Assembly: GCA_026399835.1 (NCBI GenBank)
Contig: JAPLQE010000017.1
Coordinates: 1 to 64,000, forward strand
DNA from: Burkholderiales bacterium
GTDB taxonomy: Bacteria; Pseudomonadota; Gammaproteobacteria; Burkholderiales; Burkholderiaceae_E
Length of the DNA stretch: 64,000 bases
Direction: 5' to 3'
Shown: piece after piece, positions 17,351 through 26,253 of the stretch
Position numbering within the stretch: the first letter of the stretch is position 1
Layout of the letters: every line of letters begins with the position of its first letter
Position numbers and translations under genes: made by a program
The notes under the pieces: generated by a model
Database searches by the model: none
The model's input: the letters and a program-made list of their open reading frames with translations, nothing else
What the model was told of the DNA's origin: nothing

Positions 17351-18675
17351 TCGACGCCCTCGGCAACCCGCTGACGCTCGGCGACCCGTCGAGCCTCGCG
17401 GGCGTCGACGCGTTCGTCGAGGGCTTCATCGCCTGCGAGGCGCGGGTGCTCGATGTGCTCGGCGCAGCGGCGCACGACGACGCGCCGATCGTCCAGGCCT
17501 ACGCCGCGGCGCTGCACCTGTTCGCCGAGACGCCGGACGCGCCGGCGAACGCTCGGGTCCACCTCGCGCGCGCCGATGCCTCGGGGGTGACCGCGTCCGA
17601 GCGCGAGCGCCGGTTCCTCGAAGCGGTCCGCGCCTGGGCCGACGGCGACGTCGCCCGTGCGATCGCGCTGCACGAGGCGCAGGCCGCCGGGCATCCTCGC
17701 GACCTGGTCTCGGTCAAGCTCGGCCAGTACCACTGCTTCAACCTCGGCGACGCGCCCCGGATGCTGCGGCTGGCGCTCGCCGCGGCACCGGCCGCCGCCG
17801 ACGTGGCGCCGATGCACGGCATGCTCGCGTTCGGCTTCGAGCAGTGTCACCTGCTGCGCCGGGCCGAGGCGGCGGCGCGGCGCGCGGTCGCGATGCGCCG
17901 GCGCGAGCCGTGGGCGCACCATGCGCTCGCGCACGTGATGCTGACCGAGGGCCGCTTCGACGAGGGCGAGACGTTCCTGCGCAGCGTCGCCGACACCTGG
18001 ACGGGCCTGAACTCGTTCATGGTGACGCACAACTGGTGGCACCTCGCGCTGTTCCTGATCGAGGACGAGCGGCTCGACGAGGCGCTCGTGCTGCACGATG
18101 CGCGGGTCTGGGGCGTGAGCCCGGACTACAGCCAGGACCAGGTCAACGCGGTGTCGCTGCTCGCCCGCATCGAGCTGGCCGGCGGCGACGTGGGCGGGCG
18201 CTGGCAGACGCTCGCGCCCCGGCTCGCGCCGCGCGTGCACGATCACGTGCAGCCCTTCCTCGACATGCACTACCTGTACGGCCTGGCCCGCGCCGGCCGG
18301 CCGGAGGCCGACACGCTGCTCGCCTCGATCGAGGCGCACGCCGCGCAGGTCCCCGAGGCGGGCCGCGAGGCCTGGCTGCGGGTGGCCGTGCCGGCCTGCC
18401 GCGGGCTGCTCGCGCATGCGCGGGGCGACGCCGACGCAGCGGTGCGCGGGCTGGGCGAGGCACTGCCGCGGCTGGTCGAGATCGGCGGCAGCCATGCGCA
18501 GCGCGACCTGTTCGAGCAGATCCGCATCGACGCGCTGATGGCGAGCGGGCGCTGGACGGCGGCGCAGCACCTGCTGCAGCCTGCGGCGAACGCGCAGCCG
18601 GCCTCGCGCCGGATCGCCTCGCGGCTGCGGCGGACCTACCGGGCGCTGGGACTGGCGGGCGCGATCGGCGCCTGA
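17347..18675 (+). CDS. TTC38-like tetratricopeptide-repeat protein
   Basis: A 442-residue soluble helical protein. AWAHHALAHVM-type repeats and the block LNSFMVTHNWWHLALFLIE place it in the TTC38/StaR-like group of TPR proteins, found from bacteria to human. The biochemical role of the group is unknown. The GTG start overlaps the stop of the ABC substrate-binding gene (GTGA), which makes it the sixth gene of the importer operon and suggests a role in handling or sensing the imported compound (inference). Its last 40 bp overlap the end of the convergent phosphatase gene. Confidence 0.85.
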   Translation: MIDALGNPLTLGDPSSLAGVDAFVEGFIACEARVLDVLGAAAHDDAPIVQAYAAALHLFAETPDAPANARVHLARADASGVTASERERRFLEAVRAWADGDVARAIALHEAQAAGHPRDLVSVKLGQYHCFNLGDAPRMLRLALAAAPAAADVAPMHGMLAFGFEQCHLLRRAEAAARRAVAMRRREPWAHHALAHVMLTEGRFDEGETFLRSVADTWTGLNSFMVTHNWWHLALFLIEDERLDEALVLHDARVWGVSPDYSQDQVNAVSLLARIELAGGDVGGRWQTLAPRLAPRVHDHVQPFLDMHYLYGLARAGRPEADTLLASIEAHAAQVPEAGREAWLRVAVPACRGLLAHARGDADAAVRGLGEALPRLVEIGGSHAQRDLFEQIRIDALMASGRWTAAQHLLQPAANAQPASRRIASRLRRTYRALGLAGAIGA

Positions 18676-19331
18676 AGCCGCTCGGCGATGTCGGCGCCGG
18701 GCGCGGGCGCCTGCGGCGCCGGCAGGTCCGCGAGGTGCGCATCGTCTGCCCAGGCGATCACCTGCAGCGCATCGCCTTCGATGCGGATCCGGTTGATGCC
18801 GGCGTTCGGGGTGGGACAGTCGCGCGGCCCCGACAGCGGCAGCCCGTACGCGGTGCGCCAGACCATGTCGAGCACCCCGCCGTGGGTGACCACCGCGACG
18901 CGCCGGCCCCGATGCCGCGCGGCGAGCGCCCGGATCGCGCCGATGACGCGCTCGTGGAAGCGCGAGGCGCTCTCGCCGCCGGGCACCGCGAACCCGGCCG
19001 TGTGGCGCTGCCACGCGGCGAAGGCCTCGGGGTGGCGTGCGATGCACTCGTCGAAGCTCAGGCCCTCGAACGCGCCGAAATGCTGCTCGCGCAGCGCGGC
19101 CTCGAGGATCGGGTCGAGGGCGAGCCGCCGCGACGCCGGCTCGGCGGTCTGCCGGGTGCGCAGCAGGTCGCTGCAGGCGATCAGCTCGAGCCCTTCACCA
19201 GCCAGCCGGCCCGCGAGGCGCTCGGCCTGGGCGAGGCCGGTGGCGTTCAGCGGCACGTCGATCTGCCCCTGGAAGAACGGGCCGCGGTTGAGCTCGGTCT
19301 GGCCGTGTCGGATGAGGATCAGTTCGGTCAT
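18636..19331 (-). CDS. Histidine phosphatase family protein
   Basis: A 231-residue phosphoglycerate mutase-like phosphatase. The phosphohistidine motif LIRHGQTELNRGPFFQGQID is at residues 5-24, the second Arg lies in SDLLRTRQTA, Glu is in LREQHFGAFEGLSF, and the second catalytic His is in VVTHGGVLDMVW. The group includes CobC-type and GpmB-type enzymes; the substrate is not clear. The C-terminal 40 codons are Ala/Pro-rich and extend into the convergent TPR gene, so the real end could have arisen by readthrough of an older stop. Confidence 0.9.
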   Translation of the reverse strand: MTELILIRHGQTELNRGPFFQGQIDVPLNATGLAQAERLAGRLAGEGLELIACSDLLRTRQTAEPASRRLALDPILEAALREQHFGAFEGLSFDECIARHPEAFAAWQRHTAGFAVPGGESASRFHERVIGAIRALAARHRGRRVAVVTHGGVLDMVWRTAYGLPLSGPRDCPTPNAGINRIRIEGDALQVIAWADDAHLADLPAPQAPAPGADIAERLQAPIAPASPSAR

Positions 19332-19501
19332 CGTCGGTGTCGGGCGTGCGCGAGACCCATTATCCCGCGCGCCGCGTCCGCCGCACCGCCGCTCGCACCC
19401 GCGCGCCGGCCCCCCGGCCCGCGGGCGAGGCCCGCGGCCGGCTGCTGGTACCCTTGCGGCCTCGAGACCCGGGCTGCGCGCCCGCCATGGAGTCCCTCCC
19501 G

Positions 19502-20107
19502 ATGATGATCCGACGACCCCTCACCGTCGCCGCCTGCCTCGCCGTCGCGCTCGCCGCGGCGCCCGCGTTCGCCCAGTCCAAGAAGGAGCTGGTCAACAAG
19601 CTGCTGATCCTGCAGCAGCCCGGCATCGAGGCGATGGCCAAGAGCATGGCCGAGCAGCCCGCGATCCAGCTGACCATGGCCGCGCGCCAGGCCTTCGGCG
19701 CCGTGCCGCAGGACAAGCGCGAGTCGGTCGCCAAGGCGATCGACGCCGACCTGAAGAAGTACACCGACGAGGCCGTCCCGCTGCTGCGCGACCGCGCGAT
19801 CAAGCTGTCGCCCTCGGTGATCGGCACCGAGCTCGAGAACAACTTCAACGAAGCCGAACTCAAGCAGCTCATCGAGTGGATGGAGTCGCCGGTCACCAAG
19901 CGCTTCAACTCGCTCGCTCCGGGCATGCAGCGCACCCTCGGCGAGAAGCTGGTCGCCGAGACCCGCGGTCAGATCGAGCCGAAGCTCAAGACCCTAGAGA
20001 ACGCGATGGCGCGTCAGCTCGGCCTGCCGCCCGTGCCCGAGGGCGGCGCGGGTCCGTCGGGCGGCGCGCCGATGCCCGGCGTGCGCGGCGGCGACTCGAA
20101 GAAGTGA
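19502..20107 (+). CDS. Exported DUF2059-domain protein
   Basis: A 201-residue protein with a Sec signal peptide (ending PAFAQ) and a helical body: ELVNKLLILQQPGIEAMAKS near the N-terminus and FNEAELKQLIEWMESPVTKR in the middle, the two conserved blocks of the DUF2059 family. The family is periplasmic or surface-associated with unknown function. The tail is Gly/Pro-rich. ATG is chosen because GGAG lies about 9 nt before it; an ATG 15 nt upstream is less likely. A strong hairpin follows. Confidence 0.85.
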   Translation: MMIRRPLTVAACLAVALAAAPAFAQSKKELVNKLLILQQPGIEAMAKSMAEQPAIQLTMAARQAFGAVPQDKRESVAKAIDADLKKYTDEAVPLLRDRAIKLSPSVIGTELENNFNEAELKQLIEWMESPVTKRFNSLAPGMQRTLGEKLVAETRGQIEPKLKTLENAMARQLGLPPVPEGGAGPSGGAPMPGVRGGDSKK

Positions 20108-20113
20108 ACGACA

Positions 20114-20137
20114 CACCCGGCGCGCCTGCGCCGGGTG
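20114..20137 (+). terminator. Hairpin terminator behind the DUF2059 gene
   Basis: A perfect 10-bp stem CACCCGGCGC / GCGCCGGGTG with a GCCT loop starts 6 nt after the stop. It lies between convergent genes. No T-run follows, as is usual in this GC-rich sequence. Confidence 0.6.
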
Positions 20138-20177
20138 CGTCCGGGCGGCCGGGCCTGCGCCCCGCCGCCCGGCGTGA

Positions 20178-21230
20178 TCAGCCCGCGTCGCCGGTGCGCC
20201 CGGTGGCCTGAGCGACCGCGATCGCGGTCGCGTTCAGCACCCGCCGCATCGTCGCGGCCGGCGTCAGGATGTGCACCGGACGCGCCGCGCCGAGCAGGAT
20301 CGGGCCGACGGTGATGCCCTTGCCGCCGGTGACCTTCAGCACGTTCAGCAGGATGTTCGCGGCGTCCAGGTTCGGCATCACCAGCAGGTTCGCCGAGCCG
20401 GTGATCGAGGACTCCGGCAGGAACTCGCGACGCACCTCCTCGGACAGCGCCGCGTCGCCGTTCATCTCGCCGTCGCACTCGACCTCGGGCTGCTTCGCGC
20501 GGAACAGCGCCGCCGCCGCCCGCAGGCGGCGTGCGCTCGGGCGCTCGCTGCTGCCGAACATCGAATGCGAGGCGAACGCGACCTTGGGCGTCACCGCGAA
20601 GGCGCGAATCTGCTCGACCGCCATCCGCGCGATCTCGGCGAGCTGCTCGGCGTCGGGCTCGTCGTTGACCAGCGTGTCGCTGAGGAACAGCGTGTGCTCG
20701 GGCAGCATCAGCGCGTTCATGGTCGCGAAGCAGCCCGCCCCGGGCGCCAGGCCGATCACGTCGCGCACGCGCGAGAGATGCTCGTCGAAGCGCCCGACCA
20801 GGCCGCAGACCATCGCGTCGGCGTCGCCGCGGCGGACCATCATCGCGGCGAGCGTGCTCGCCGAGCGCCGGATCGTCGCCTTGGCCAGCTCGGGCGTGAC
20901 GCCGCGCCGGCCCATCAGCTGCCGGTAGTCCGACCAGTAGTCGCGAAAGCGTGCGTAGCACTCGGGTGCCTTGATGTCCTCGAGGTTGATGCCGCCGAGC
21001 GTCGGCTCGAGCGCGGCGATGATCTCCACCAGCTTGTCCGGGTCGCGCTCGATCTCGAGGCAGGCGTAGGCGACGCCCGGCGAGTAGGCGAGCGACAGGT
21101 CGCGCTGGTTCGACAGCGGCTTGGTGGGCGTGATCGAGATCTTGCCGCGGGTCGGAGCGCGGTGGTAGTCGAGTGCGGCGTCCCGGAGCGCCTGCTCGGC
21201 GGGCGACAGGCTGGTGGGATCGGTGGGCAT
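20178..21230 (-). CDS. maeB: Malic enzyme MaeB with large in-frame deletions (malic remnant fused to phosphotransacetylase-like domain)
   Basis: 350 residues where MaeB proteins normally have about 750. Residues 1-62 are a normal MaeB start (ITPTKPLSNQRDLSLAYSPG). At about residue 63 the sequence skips roughly 65 residues to DKLVEIIAALEPTLGGINLE, and at about residue 92 (IKAPECY) it jumps to the middle of the C-terminal phosphotransacetylase-like domain (ARFRDYW, MGRRGVTPELAK), which then runs to the end (NLLVMPNLDAANILLNVLK, GPILLGAA, HILTPAATMRR). The malic active site and the NAD(P)-binding domain are lost, so malic activity is not expected. The frame stays open, so a product may still be made. 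Confidence 0.85.
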   Translation of the reverse strand: MPTDPTSLSPAEQALRDAALDYHRAPTRGKISITPTKPLSNQRDLSLAYSPGVAYACLEIERDPDKLVEIIAALEPTLGGINLEDIKAPECYARFRDYWSDYRQLMGRRGVTPELAKATIRRSASTLAAMMVRRGDADAMVCGLVGRFDEHLSRVRDVIGLAPGAGCFATMNALMLPEHTLFLSDTLVNDEPDAEQLAEIARMAVEQIRAFAVTPKVAFASHSMFGSSERPSARRLRAAAALFRAKQPEVECDGEMNGDAALSEEVRREFLPESSITGSANLLVMPNLDAANILLNVLKVTGGKGITVGPILLGAARPVHILTPAATMRRVLNATAIAVAQATGRTGDAG

Positions 21231-21420
21231 GGCGTCTCCGTGTCTTCGCTGGGCCGGCCATCGTTGCGGTGCCGGAAGGGTCGGTCCCCGCGGCCGGACG
21301 CGGACGATCGCGCCGCGCGGCGGCGGCGGTCGCATTCCCGAGCGGGCGGCGGTAGCATGGCGCGCCGCCGGTCCGACGGGCACGGTGCCGCATGACACGA
21401 CACGACGGAGACACATTGCC

Positions 21421-21732
21421 ATGATCCACGTACTCGCCTTCATCACCTGCCAGCCCGGCAAGCGCGACGAGGTGCTCGCAGCCTTCCGCGCGAACATGCC
21501 CGCGGTGCACGCCGAGGACGGCTGCATCGAGTACCAGCCGGTGGTCGATGCAGCGGGCTTCGGCGGCTTCCAGGCACTGGTGGGCGCGGACGGCTTCGTC
21601 GTGATCGAGAAATGGCGCGACGCCGCCGCGCTCAAGGCGCATGCGGCAGCACCGCACATGGCTGCCTACGGGGCGCGCACGAAGCCGCTGGTCGCCGAGC
21701 GGCGCATCCATGTGATGGCCTCGCCCGCCTGA
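21421..21732 (+). CDS. Antibiotic biosynthesis monooxygenase (ABM) domain protein
   Basis: A 103-residue dimeric ferredoxin-like-fold protein. VLAFITCQPGKRDEVLAAFR, EDGCIEYQPVVDA and FVVIEKWRDAAALKAHAAAP followed by HM are the normal ABM/YgiN pattern, including the His used by quinol monooxygenases. The family includes quinol monooxygenases and autoinducer-2-degrading LsrG-type proteins; the substrate is unknown. GGAG lies about 9 nt before the ATG. Divergent from maeB. The stop codon sits in the loop of a small hairpin. Confidence 0.88.
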   Translation: MIHVLAFITCQPGKRDEVLAAFRANMPAVHAEDGCIEYQPVVDAAGFGGFQALVGADGFVVIEKWRDAAALKAHAAAPHMAAYGARTKPLVAERRIHVMASPA

Positions 21733-21739
21733 GGCGGGC
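21723..21739 (+). terminator. Hairpin containing the ABM gene stop codon
   Basis: GCCCGCC-TGA-GGCGGGC: perfect 7-bp stem whose loop is the stop codon. It lies between the ABM gene and the end of the convergent acyltransferase gene and may end transcription or protect the 3' end. Confidence 0.4.
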
Positions 21740-21748
21740 AGGCTGCGC

Positions 21749-22879
21749 TCAGCGCGGCGCGGCGGGCGCCGGCGAGGTCTCTTCGTCGGGCTCGCCCGTG
21801 TCGCCAGGTTCGACCGGGGCGGCGCGCGGCGCCGGCGCGGTGCTGCGGCCCGGCGAGCGCGCGGACAGCGGCGTCTCGACCCAGCGGTGGAAGAGGGCGC
21901 CCGCGACGGTGCTGCCGATCCAAGCCAGCACGAGACCCGCGGCCGCCGGCAGCGGCGCGTCGGGGAACCAGCGCGCCGCGGCCGCCTCCATCAGCATGCA
22001 CACCGGGTAGTGCACGAGGAACACCGAGTAGGAGATCCGACCGAGCCACTCGATCGGCGGCCAGGCGAGCCGGCGTGCGCCCAGGCCGCGCGGCATCGCC
22101 CACGCGAGCAGCATCGCGGTCGCGAGCGCCACCGCGATGCGGGGCCTGAAGTCGAGCGCCAGTGCTGCCACGCCGAGCACGACGATCGCGGCGAGCGCGG
22201 CGAGCGCCGCGCGCCCGCCCCGGGTCGGACCGGCCCAGCCGGCGAGCGCGCCGAGCGCGTAGGACCCGAAGAAATAGAGGCCCCAGGCGTCCCACTGGGC
22301 GTCGCGGTTGAATCCCAGCAGCGAGGCCGCTCCGAGCGCGATCACCAGCAGTGGGCCGGCACCTGGCACCGGGCTGCGGTGCGCGACCCAGAGCAGCACT
22401 GTCAGCAGCGCGTAGAGCTGCAGGTCGATCGCGACGTACCAGATGCCGGCCGACAGCGCGCTCTGCCCGAGGATGTCCTGCAGCATCGCGGCGTTCGCCA
22501 GCAGCTGGAACAGGGTCGGCGCGTCGGGCACCGTGTCGTGATCGGTCAGCGCGCGGCCGAGCGCCGCGGCGGTCACCGCGATCGCGAGGGCCGCGAGGTA
22601 CGGCCCGGCCAGCCGGACCCAGCGGCGGCGGACCAGCGTGACCGGGTCGAGGGCCTTCGGCACGCCGCCCGGGGCGAGCCCGCGGACCGCGAGGAAGCCC
22701 GCGACGACCAGGAACACCTGCACCGCCAGGCGGCCGTGCTCCGACAGCGCGTCGACGAGCGGGCCGGCCCACGGGCGCACGGCGTCGGACATCGGGCCGT
22801 AGAAGGCGAGGTGGTGCAGCACGATCAGCTGCGAGGCCAGGGCCTTCAGCGCATCGATCAGGGGCAGGCGGGCGGGCAC
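21749..22879 (-). CDS. Acyltransferase family 3 (OafA/YrhL-like) membrane protein
   Basis: 376 residues with about ten transmembrane helices. The N-terminal PLIDALKALASQLIVLHHLA carries the catalytic His pair region of family 3 acyltransferases, and VFLVVAGFLAVRGLAPG and then RRWVRLAGPYL are the next conserved blocks. SYSVFLVHYPVCMLMEA is the typical late helix. Such proteins add acetyl or other acyl groups to surface sugars or antibiotics. The C-terminal 45 residues are Pro/Ala/Glu-rich and cytoplasmic. GTG start; it lies in the same direction as the efflux operon but 157 bp behind it. Confidence 0.88.
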   Translation of the reverse strand: MPARLPLIDALKALASQLIVLHHLAFYGPMSDAVRPWAGPLVDALSEHGRLAVQVFLVVAGFLAVRGLAPGGVPKALDPVTLVRRRWVRLAGPYLAALAIAVTAAALGRALTDHDTVPDAPTLFQLLANAAMLQDILGQSALSAGIWYVAIDLQLYALLTVLLWVAHRSPVPGAGPLLVIALGAASLLGFNRDAQWDAWGLYFFGSYALGALAGWAGPTRGGRAALAALAAIVVLGVAALALDFRPRIAVALATAMLLAWAMPRGLGARRLAWPPIEWLGRISYSVFLVHYPVCMLMEAAAARWFPDAPLPAAAGLVLAWIGSTVAGALFHRWVETPLSARSPGRSTAPAPRAAPVEPGDTGEPDEETSPAPAAPR

Positions 22880-23036
22880 GGGTTCGGGGGCGGGATCGGG
22901 ACCGGGGAGCAGGTCACGGACGGACGGTCGATGGCGGCCGACAGGCGTCCAGGGGCGCGAAGTCTAGCCCGGCATGACCGCGCCGGCCAGTGAGGAATGC
23001 CGCGCCGGCCGCAGGCGACGCTGCCTTCGGCCTGGG

Positions 23037-24578
23037 TCAGTCGATCGCCGCCGAGTGTCTCGCAGCCGGGACCGAAAGCGGTCGCCGCAGCAGCAGCACC
23101 AGCGGCATCGCCGCGATGCAGACCCACATCATCAGGCGGAAGTCCTGCAGGAACGCGATCGTCGTGGCCTGCCGGGTCACCTCGGCGTCGATGGCGGCGA
23201 GCCCCTCGGGCGTGTCGATCCGCCAGGCGCCGGACTCGATCGCCAGCCGCAGCGGCAGGCTCGATTCGTCGATGTGCTCGGCGAGCGCCGCATGGTTCGC
23301 GCGGATGTTGTGCGACAGCGCCGAGACCACCACCGAGATGCCGACGCTGCTGCCGATGTTGCGCACGAGGCTGAACATCGCGGCGCCCTCGTTGCGGTCG
23401 CGCGGGGCGAGCGAGGCGAACGCGACCGTGGTCAGCGGCGGGAACACGAAGCCGATGCCCAGGCCCTGGACGATGCCGGTGATCGCGATCAGCCGCGGCG
23501 TGACGTCGGTGTCGAAGCCGGTCATCGCGTGAAGCGAGGCCGCGCACAGGCCGAGGCCCAGCAGGATGAGCAGCCTGGGGTCGACGCGGTCGCCGATCCG
23601 GCCGACCGCGATCATCGCCAGCGCGGTGCCGATCCCACGGGGCGCCAGCAGCAGTCCGGTGTCGAACACCGGATAGCCCATCAGACCCTGCAGGAACGGT
23701 GGCAGCAGCGTCGTGGTGGCCAGCAGCACGACGCCGAGCGCGAACGCGGTCGCGAGGCCGGCGGCGAAGTTGCGGTCCACGAACAGCCGCGGCTGCACGA
23801 AGGGCGCGGGGTGCGTGAGGATGTGGGCGACGAACAGGTACAGCCCGAGCGCGGCGAGCACGGCCTCGAGCACGATCTCGCGGCTGTCGAACCAGTCGAG
23901 CGACTCGCCGCGGTCGAGCATCAGCTGCAGCGCCGCCAGCCCGATCGCGAGGAACGCGAAGCCCGCGAGGTCGAAGCGCCGCGCGCGGTCGACCGGCGTC
24001 TCCGGCAGCCAGGCGAGCAGCCCGAGCGTGGTGAAGATGCCGATCGGCAGGTTGATGAAGAAGACCCAGCGCCAGTTCTGGTACTCGGTCAGCCAGCCGC
24101 CGAGCGTGGGGCCCAGGATCGGGCCGAGCATCACGCCCACCCCCCAGACCGCCATCGCCGCGGTCTGCTTCTCGCGCGGCCAGGTGTCGAGCAGCACCGC
24201 CTGCGCGAGCGGCACGAGGAACGCACCGAAGGCACCCTGCAGCACGCGGAACAGCACGATCTGCTCGAGCGTGCCGGCGGCGCCGCAGAGCATCGACGCA
24301 AGCGTGAACCCGACCACCGACGCGATGAACAGCCGCCGTCGGCCGAAGCGCTCGGCGAGGAAGCCGGTCAGCGGCATGCAGATCGCGGTCGCGACGATGT
24401 ACGAGGTGAGCACCCACGAGATCTGCTCCTGGGTGGCGCCCAGCGCGCCCTGCATCCGCGGCAGCGCGACGTTGGCGATGGTCGCGTCGAGCGTCTGGAT
24501 GACCGTCGCGAGCGTGACCGCGGCGGTGATCGCGCGCCTGCGCGCCGGCGTGAGCGCGGCGGAGCTGGAGCCTGGCAT
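23037..24578 (-). CDS. emrB: DHA2-family multidrug exporter (EmrB)
   Basis: A 513-residue major-facilitator protein with about 14 transmembrane helices. TLATVIQTLDATIANVALPR, SWVLTSYIVATAICMPLTGF, the LAERFGRRRLF loop and the motif C region LGPILGPTLGGWLTEYQNWR are classic for EmrB/QacA exporters. Together with the EmrA-like adaptor encoded just upstream it should pump hydrophobic compounds through an outer-membrane channel driven by the proton gradient. Third gene of the marR-emrA-emrB operon. Confidence 0.93.
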   Translation of the reverse strand: MPGSSSAALTPARRRAITAAVTLATVIQTLDATIANVALPRMQGALGATQEQISWVLTSYIVATAICMPLTGFLAERFGRRRLFIASVVGFTLASMLCGAAGTLEQIVLFRVLQGAFGAFLVPLAQAVLLDTWPREKQTAAMAVWGVGVMLGPILGPTLGGWLTEYQNWRWVFFINLPIGIFTTLGLLAWLPETPVDRARRFDLAGFAFLAIGLAALQLMLDRGESLDWFDSREIVLEAVLAALGLYLFVAHILTHPAPFVQPRLFVDRNFAAGLATAFALGVVLLATTTLLPPFLQGLMGYPVFDTGLLLAPRGIGTALAMIAVGRIGDRVDPRLLILLGLGLCAASLHAMTGFDTDVTPRLIAITGIVQGLGIGFVFPPLTTVAFASLAPRDRNEGAAMFSLVRNIGSSVGISVVVSALSHNIRANHAALAEHIDESSLPLRLAIESGAWRIDTPEGLAAIDAEVTRQATTIAFLQDFRLMMWVCIAAMPLVLLLRRPLSVPAARHSAAID

Positions 24579-24601
24579 CGGGCCCTCGGTCGCTCAGGCC
24601 A

Positions 24602-25765
24602 TCAGGGCAGCAGGTCGCCGATCGAGCGCCGCCGGCCGGTGTCGACCACCACGCGCGCGCTCAGTCCGGCGCGCAGGGTCGGCGCATCCGCCCGGGGTTC
24701 GATCCGGATGCGCACCGGCACGCGCTGCGCGACCTTGATCCAGTTGCCGGTGGCGTTCTGCGGCGGGATGAGCGCGAACTCCGCGCCGGTCGCCGGCGCG
24801 AGGCTGTCGACCGTGCCACGCCATTCGACGCCGGGGTAGGTGTCGATGCGGATCGTCGCGGCCTGCCCGCTGCGCACCCAGCCGAGCTCGTTCTCGGTGA
24901 AGTTCGCCTCGACCCAGACCGTGCCGTCGGCGACCAGCGCGAGCGCGGTCGCGCCGGCGGCGACGTACTGGCCCGGCTTGGGCGGACGGCTGACCGTGCC
25001 GGACACCGGGGCGCGCACCTCGACGCGCGACAGGTCGAGCCGGGCCTGCATCAGCTCGGCCTGCGCGGCGAGCACCAGCGGATGCCGGTCGATCGGCACG
25101 TCGGGCCCGCCGCCCAGGGTCTCGGCGATGCGGCCGAGCTCGCGTTCGACCGCGACCACCTGCTGGCCGGCGAGCTCGGTGGCCTGGCGCGCCTCGTCGA
25201 GCCGCGAGGCCGAGATGAAGTTGCGTGCGGCGAGGTCGGCCTGGCGCGCCTCGTCGCGGCGGGCGAAGGCCTGCCGGGTGCGCGCGAGCGCGATCTCGGC
25301 CTGCTTGGCGCGGTAGCCGGCGCGCAGCGCGGCGACGTCGGTGCGGGCCTGCGCGACGCGGGCCTCGGCGCGCGCGAGCGCCACGCGCAGCGGCGCCTCG
25401 TCGAGCCGGAAGAGCGGCGCGCCCGCGGCCACGACCTCGTTCTCGCGCACGAGCACCGTACGGATCGTGCCGGCGATCTCGGCGCTGACCGGGATCTTGT
25501 CGGCCTTCACGTAGGCGTTGTCGGTGTCGGCCACGCCGCCGCCCTGCAGCCACCAGGCCAGGCCCGCTGCGGCGACCGCGAGCGGCACGACGACGAGCAG
25601 CACCAGGCGAAGCAGCCGGCGAAGCAGCCGGCGCAGCAGGCCAGGAGGACGCTTCGACGCCCCCTGCGCCGGCGGCGGCGCTGCCGGCGCAGGCGCGGTC
25701 GTCACGGCCTCGGTCTGCCCGCCGGCCAGCCCTGCGGGCGCGTCGCCACCGTCTGCGTGTCGCAT
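24602..25765 (-). CDS. emrA: Membrane fusion protein of the drug exporter (EmrA)
   Basis: 387 residues: a cytoplasmic Pro/Ala-rich N-terminus of about 40 residues, one transmembrane helix (LVLLVVVPLAVAAAGLAWWL), then DTDNAYVKADKIPVSAEIAG, the HlyD/EmrA start, a long coiled-coil hairpin, the lipoyl part RVEVRAPVSGTVSRP and the beta-barrel (IRIDTYPGVEWRGTVDSLAP). It bridges EmrB to an outer-membrane factor, which is not encoded next to it. The gene follows marR by 2 nt, so it is co-transcribed. Confidence 0.92.
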   Translation of the reverse strand: MRHADGGDAPAGLAGGQTEAVTTAPAPAAPPPAQGASKRPPGLLRRLLRRLLRLVLLVVVPLAVAAAGLAWWLQGGGVADTDNAYVKADKIPVSAEIAGTIRTVLVRENEVVAAGAPLFRLDEAPLRVALARAEARVAQARTDVAALRAGYRAKQAEIALARTRQAFARRDEARQADLAARNFISASRLDEARQATELAGQQVVAVERELGRIAETLGGGPDVPIDRHPLVLAAQAELMQARLDLSRVEVRAPVSGTVSRPPKPGQYVAAGATALALVADGTVWVEANFTENELGWVRSGQAATIRIDTYPGVEWRGTVDSLAPATGAEFALIPPQNATGNWIKVAQRVPVRIRIEPRADAPTLRAGLSARVVVDTGRRRSIGDLLP

Positions 25766-25767
25766 CC

Positions 25768-26232
25768 TCAGACCTCCCGCACCGGCTGGCGCGCGCCCGC
25801 GCGGCGCGGGGCGGACAGCGCGTCGCGCATCCGGTGCAGTCCGGCCACGGTCTGCGCCGCGTCCTTCGCGCCGAGGCCGGCCAGCGCCTCGTCGCGGATC
25901 GCGTCGCCGATGGCGCGGATCTCGGCCACCCGCGGCGCGGCCGCAGGGGTCAGGAACAGCCGGTAGGCGCGGCGGTCGGCCGGGTCGGCGCGGCGCTCGA
26001 CGAGCCCCGCCTCGGCGAGCTGGTCGACGAGGCGCGCCAGCGTGATCGGCTGGATCTCGAGCTGCTCGGCCAGGTCGACCTGGCGCAGGCCCTGCTCGCG
26101 CGCCAGCCAGACGAGCGCACGGGCCTGCGCGTAGGTGAGCGAGGAGCCTTCGAGGCGTGCCTGGAAGGCCCGTCGCATGAGCCGGGCGACGTCGGCGACG
26201 AGGAAGCCGACGGTGTCGGTTGAATCGGGCAT
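25768..26232 (-). CDS. MarR-family regulator of the efflux operon
   Basis: A 154-residue winged-helix regulator. LTYAQARALVWLAREQGLRQ, DLAEQLEIQPITLARLVDQL and VERRADPADRRAYRLFLTPA are the MarR helix-turn-helix and wing. First gene of the operon with emrA and emrB, so it probably represses it until a drug or phenolic ligand binds. An AT-rich inverted repeat about 22 nt upstream is the likely operator. Confidence 0.92.
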   Translation of the reverse strand: MPDSTDTVGFLVADVARLMRRAFQARLEGSSLTYAQARALVWLAREQGLRQVDLAEQLEIQPITLARLVDQLAEAGLVERRADPADRRAYRLFLTPAAAPRVAEIRAIGDAIRDEALAGLGAKDAAQTVAGLHRMRDALSAPRRAGARQPVREV

Positions 26233-26253
26233 CGGCGCAGGGGGGCGTTCAAT

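Noticed and set aside
18636-18675. 40-bp overlap between the TPR gene and the phosphatase gene as sign of an error
   Set aside because: Both frames are intact to their stops; convergent overlaps of this size occur in compact genomes, and the phosphatase tail is low complexity.
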